From contig OZ242051.1 of assembly GCA_965205255.1 (NCBI GenBank), positions 1,550,001 through 1,614,000 of the forward strand: a stretch of 64,000 nt of DNA. Reading direction: 5' to 3'. Origin of the DNA: G965205255 sp965205255 (GTDB lineage: Bacteria; Pseudomonadota; Gammaproteobacteria; Pseudomonadales; Endozoicomonadaceae). A program made the position numbers and the translations under genes. Below, piece after piece: positions 62,107 to 64,000 of the stretch. Positions within the stretch are counted from its first letter, which is position 1; each line of letters opens with the position of its first letter. The notes beneath the pieces were generated by a model. That model did not search any database and was not told the DNA's origin. It saw only the letters and a program-made list of their open reading frames with translations.

Positions 62107-64000
62107 TGTCTGGTTGGTATCCATTAATATCTTTAAGGTATTCGTCAACATTATCACCCATAACGCTACCTAGTCCCTTAAGAACAAATTGCAAAAACAA
62201 GCCATGTTTTAGTTTTGCTGTTTCAACATGCTGAGTCGGATCTATATACGAACGATACACCAAGCGTATTTTGTAACTACAAGTATCTTTTTGCAGACCA
62301 AACATTTGTATTAAATTTCGACTATTAGCAATATCGTAAGACCATAACCCCATGGCTTTCCAGGAAAAACTTACAGGCACAACAAAAGAAGCCTCAATGG
62401 CATTCAGGTCACCATTAGCATAACGGGCTGGTGATGTGGCATTACCATCAGAAAGATAGACCAATCTATCTGGTTGACTCAAATATCTGTACCCAAAGTT
62501 AAACAATCTGCCATTTTGAGACGCCCAGTTAAGACCAAAATAATACTGATCAGTGAAATGGTTGCGTGTATTATAAACAAAGTCTTGTTGCAGGAACCAA
62601 TGTTTATCTATATTCCATATAAACTGTGAAGCTAATGGTGATACTGGTGACTTGTAATCATCTAGCAATCTATTTCTGGCCTGAACTGCATTGCTGTCAT
62701 TAATATTATCTGTTTGGATAAGACTGGGATCAAGTAGCACGCGACGACGATTGAAATAAACAATTTGACCAATGCCAAAGCGCATTTTTTCTATCCCTTG
62801 CTTATCGAGAATACGGCTGGTTATACCAAGCGCTACATGGTTGGTATCACCAATTCGATCGAATCCATTAAAACGATCTATCTGCCAAAGGCTATTGTAA
62901 GTAAAACTATCACCAGCTGTATCAAAATCGGGATTTTTGTCCTGGTTTTTTACATAAGGGGTATAAACATATTTAATTTGTGGTTCAAGAGTTTGTTTAT
63001 AAAGTATTTTATTGAATGTCAACTGACGATCAAAATACAACCCTCCACCGGTGTAAAAGGAAAAAGCCCCCATCGAAGGATGATTAGTTAGTGTTGGATT
63101 CTTTGCCAAGTTAAGATTATCCAGATTATATAACACACCCCGATACTCAGTACCTGTTTCCCAAAAACCATACGTTTGTTCCAAACGATAACTTAGATTG
63201 TCTTTTGTATGAAAACGAGAGCCTTGCGCATTATTAATACCCGTGCCTGAACCGTAAATATAACGATAAATATTTTTGCTGGCATCAACAGGTTCAGTAC
63301 CTTGGAACATCCAGTCATTTGCCCGGTTAAAGTCAGTGTAACCAACCAGATAACTGGTATTCAGGCGTGGATTGATTTGCCAGTTGCCTGCAAGTGTGAT
63401 TTCAGGCATACGATTGTATGGGTCATTACTATCGAGAGTCATGTTTTGATACTCTGTCGCCTGAGCGCTTAATATCCACGGATGGTCCGATGTTTGTGCA
63501 CCTCGATATTCTGACTGTAAACTTCTGACCAATGGGCCGTAACCAGAATCATTCCAGTCGTTTTGTCCAAAGTCTTTTAAGAAGTTTTTGTCGCTCGCTT
63601 TAGCGTAATCGACACCAACATTCCAGTTTTTCGTTAATTGCTGATGATGTTTCCAGTAGTAAAACCAGCGAGACCTATTAAAATACGGGTTGTCCGTTTT
63701 ATGTGCATCTTTTTGTGCAAGAACTGTGGCTCCTAATGCTCCTGAATAACCTGGTTGCAGGTAGCGAAACTGATTACTAAGCAAAAAACCACGGTTACTT
63801 GTATGCCTTGGCACAAGTGTGTCGTCAAAATTGGGTGCAATATTAAAATATAACGGTTGAGTATAATCAAAACCATTACTATCTGAAAAAACAAATGCAG
63901 GGTAAAGTAGTCCCGTTTTTCTTCGATTATCAATAGGAAAAGACGCATAAGGGGTGTATAGCACTGGAAAACCGGCTAAATGTAATACAGCATTACTTGC
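62099..64000 (-). CDS. lptD: LPS-assembly protein LptD (partial, N-terminus outside window)
   Basis: 633 codons are visible; the frame stays open to the right edge. The opening ASNAVLHLAGFPVLYTPYASFPI and DNRRKTGLLYPAFVFSDSNG correspond to the junction between the jellyroll and barrel of LptD, with the barrel body following (DFGQNDWNDSGYGP; RYLQPGYSGALG). Outer-membrane translocon that places lipopolysaccharide on the cell surface with LptE. First of lptD-surA-pdxA. Confidence 0.94.
   Translation of the reverse strand, partial: ASNAVLHLAGFPVLYTPYASFPIDNRRKTGLLYPAFVFSDSNGFDYTQPLYFNIAPNFDDTLVPRHTSNRGFLLSNQFRYLQPGYSGALGATVLAQKDAHKTDNPYFNRSRWFYYWKHHQQLTKNWNVGVDYAKASDKNFLKDFGQNDWNDSGYGPLVRSLQSEYRGAQTSDHPWILSAQATEYQNMTLDSNDPYNRMPEITLAGNWQINPRLNTSYLVGYTDFNRANDWMFQGTEPVDASKNIYRYIYGSGTGINNAQGSRFHTKDNLSYRLEQTYGFWETGTEYRGVLYNLDNLNLAKNPTLTNHPSMGAFSFYTGGGLYFDRQLTFNKILYKQTLEPQIKYVYTPYVKNQDKNPDFDTAGDSFTYNSLWQIDRFNGFDRIGDTNHVALGITSRILDKQGIEKMRFGIGQIVYFNRRRVLLDPSLIQTDNINDSNAVQARNRLLDDYKSPVSPLASQFIWNIDKHWFLQQDFVYNTRNHFTDQYYFGLNWASQNGRLFNFGYRYLSQPDRLVYLSDGNATSPARYANGDLNAIEASFVVPVSFSWKAMGLWSYDIANSRNLIQMFGLQKDTCSYKIRLVYRSYIDPTQHVETAKLKHGLFLQFVLKGLGSVMGDNVDEYLKDINGYQPDNE

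Overview
The window looks like the chromosome of an AT-rich gammaproteobacterium. Gene content and order resemble the Pseudomonas/Oceanospirillales side of the class: fimU-pilVWXY1Y2E next to fkpB-lspA, pilT divergent from yggS-proC, hisS-yfgM-bamB, lptD-surA-pdxA and xseB-ispA. Many insertion-sequence remnants, broken synteny blocks, eukaryotic-type domains and long non-coding gaps suggest a host-associated organism with a decaying genome. An Endozoicomonadaceae-like animal symbiont or intracellular parasite is my inference; nothing here proves the genus.

Region 1 (1-7.6 kb) is the exceptional part. It is a tandem array of about 1.72-kb units, four complete plus the tail of a fifth that runs off the left edge. 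Each unit encodes a Sec signal peptide, a HINT (hedgehog/intein-type) domain nearly identical in all copies, and four C2H2 zinc fingers with Krüppel-type TGE(K/R)P linkers whose DNA-reading helices differ between copies. A short Pro/acidic tail follows. Each gene has a promoter-like sequence with a poly-C run of variable length between the -35-like and -10-like boxes. Units are separated by the 3' part of an IS6/IS26-like transposase gene, and a decayed copy of that IS closes the array. My hypothesis is a family of exported, self-processing, DNA-binding effectors with expandable and possibly phase-variable expression.

Region 2 (7.6-25.5 kb) is mostly housekeeping: metK, a class I glutamine amidotransferase, hisS-yfgM-bamB, a methyltransferase, rpmE, malic enzyme, katG, ubiA, an orphan gene, an FMN riboswitch with ribB-ribA, and xseB-ispA. 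Five copies of an unnamed intergenic repeat of about 125-155 bp are scattered through it. Region 3 (25.5-31 kb) has IS6-type debris and the cytochrome bo3 operon cyoABCDE. A largely empty 1.5-kb gap follows.

Region 4 (32.5-44 kb) is a type IV pilus block. It holds rhlB, a FimX-like protein with a degenerate EAL domain, the fimU-pilVWXY1Y2E minor pilin/adhesin operon, and fkpB-lspA. Region 5 (44-48.3 kb) is an AT-rich accessory pair: a TpsB/ShlB-type outer-membrane transporter and a secreted beta-propeller protein.

Region 6 (48.7-64 kb) contains an aldehyde dehydrogenase, pilT, yggS-proC, a UbiH/UbiF hydroxylase, an ATP-grasp ligase plus ten-helix exporter cassette, an apparently intact IS1 transposase, tRNA-Lys and tRNA-Asn, a LysM protein, and pdxA-surA-lptD (lptD is cut by the right edge). 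Functionally the window covers respiration (cyo, ubiA, ubiF), cofactors (rib, pdxA, metK), outer-membrane biogenesis (bamB, surA, lptD) and twitching motility/adhesion. The zinc-finger array is the one part these pathways do not explain.
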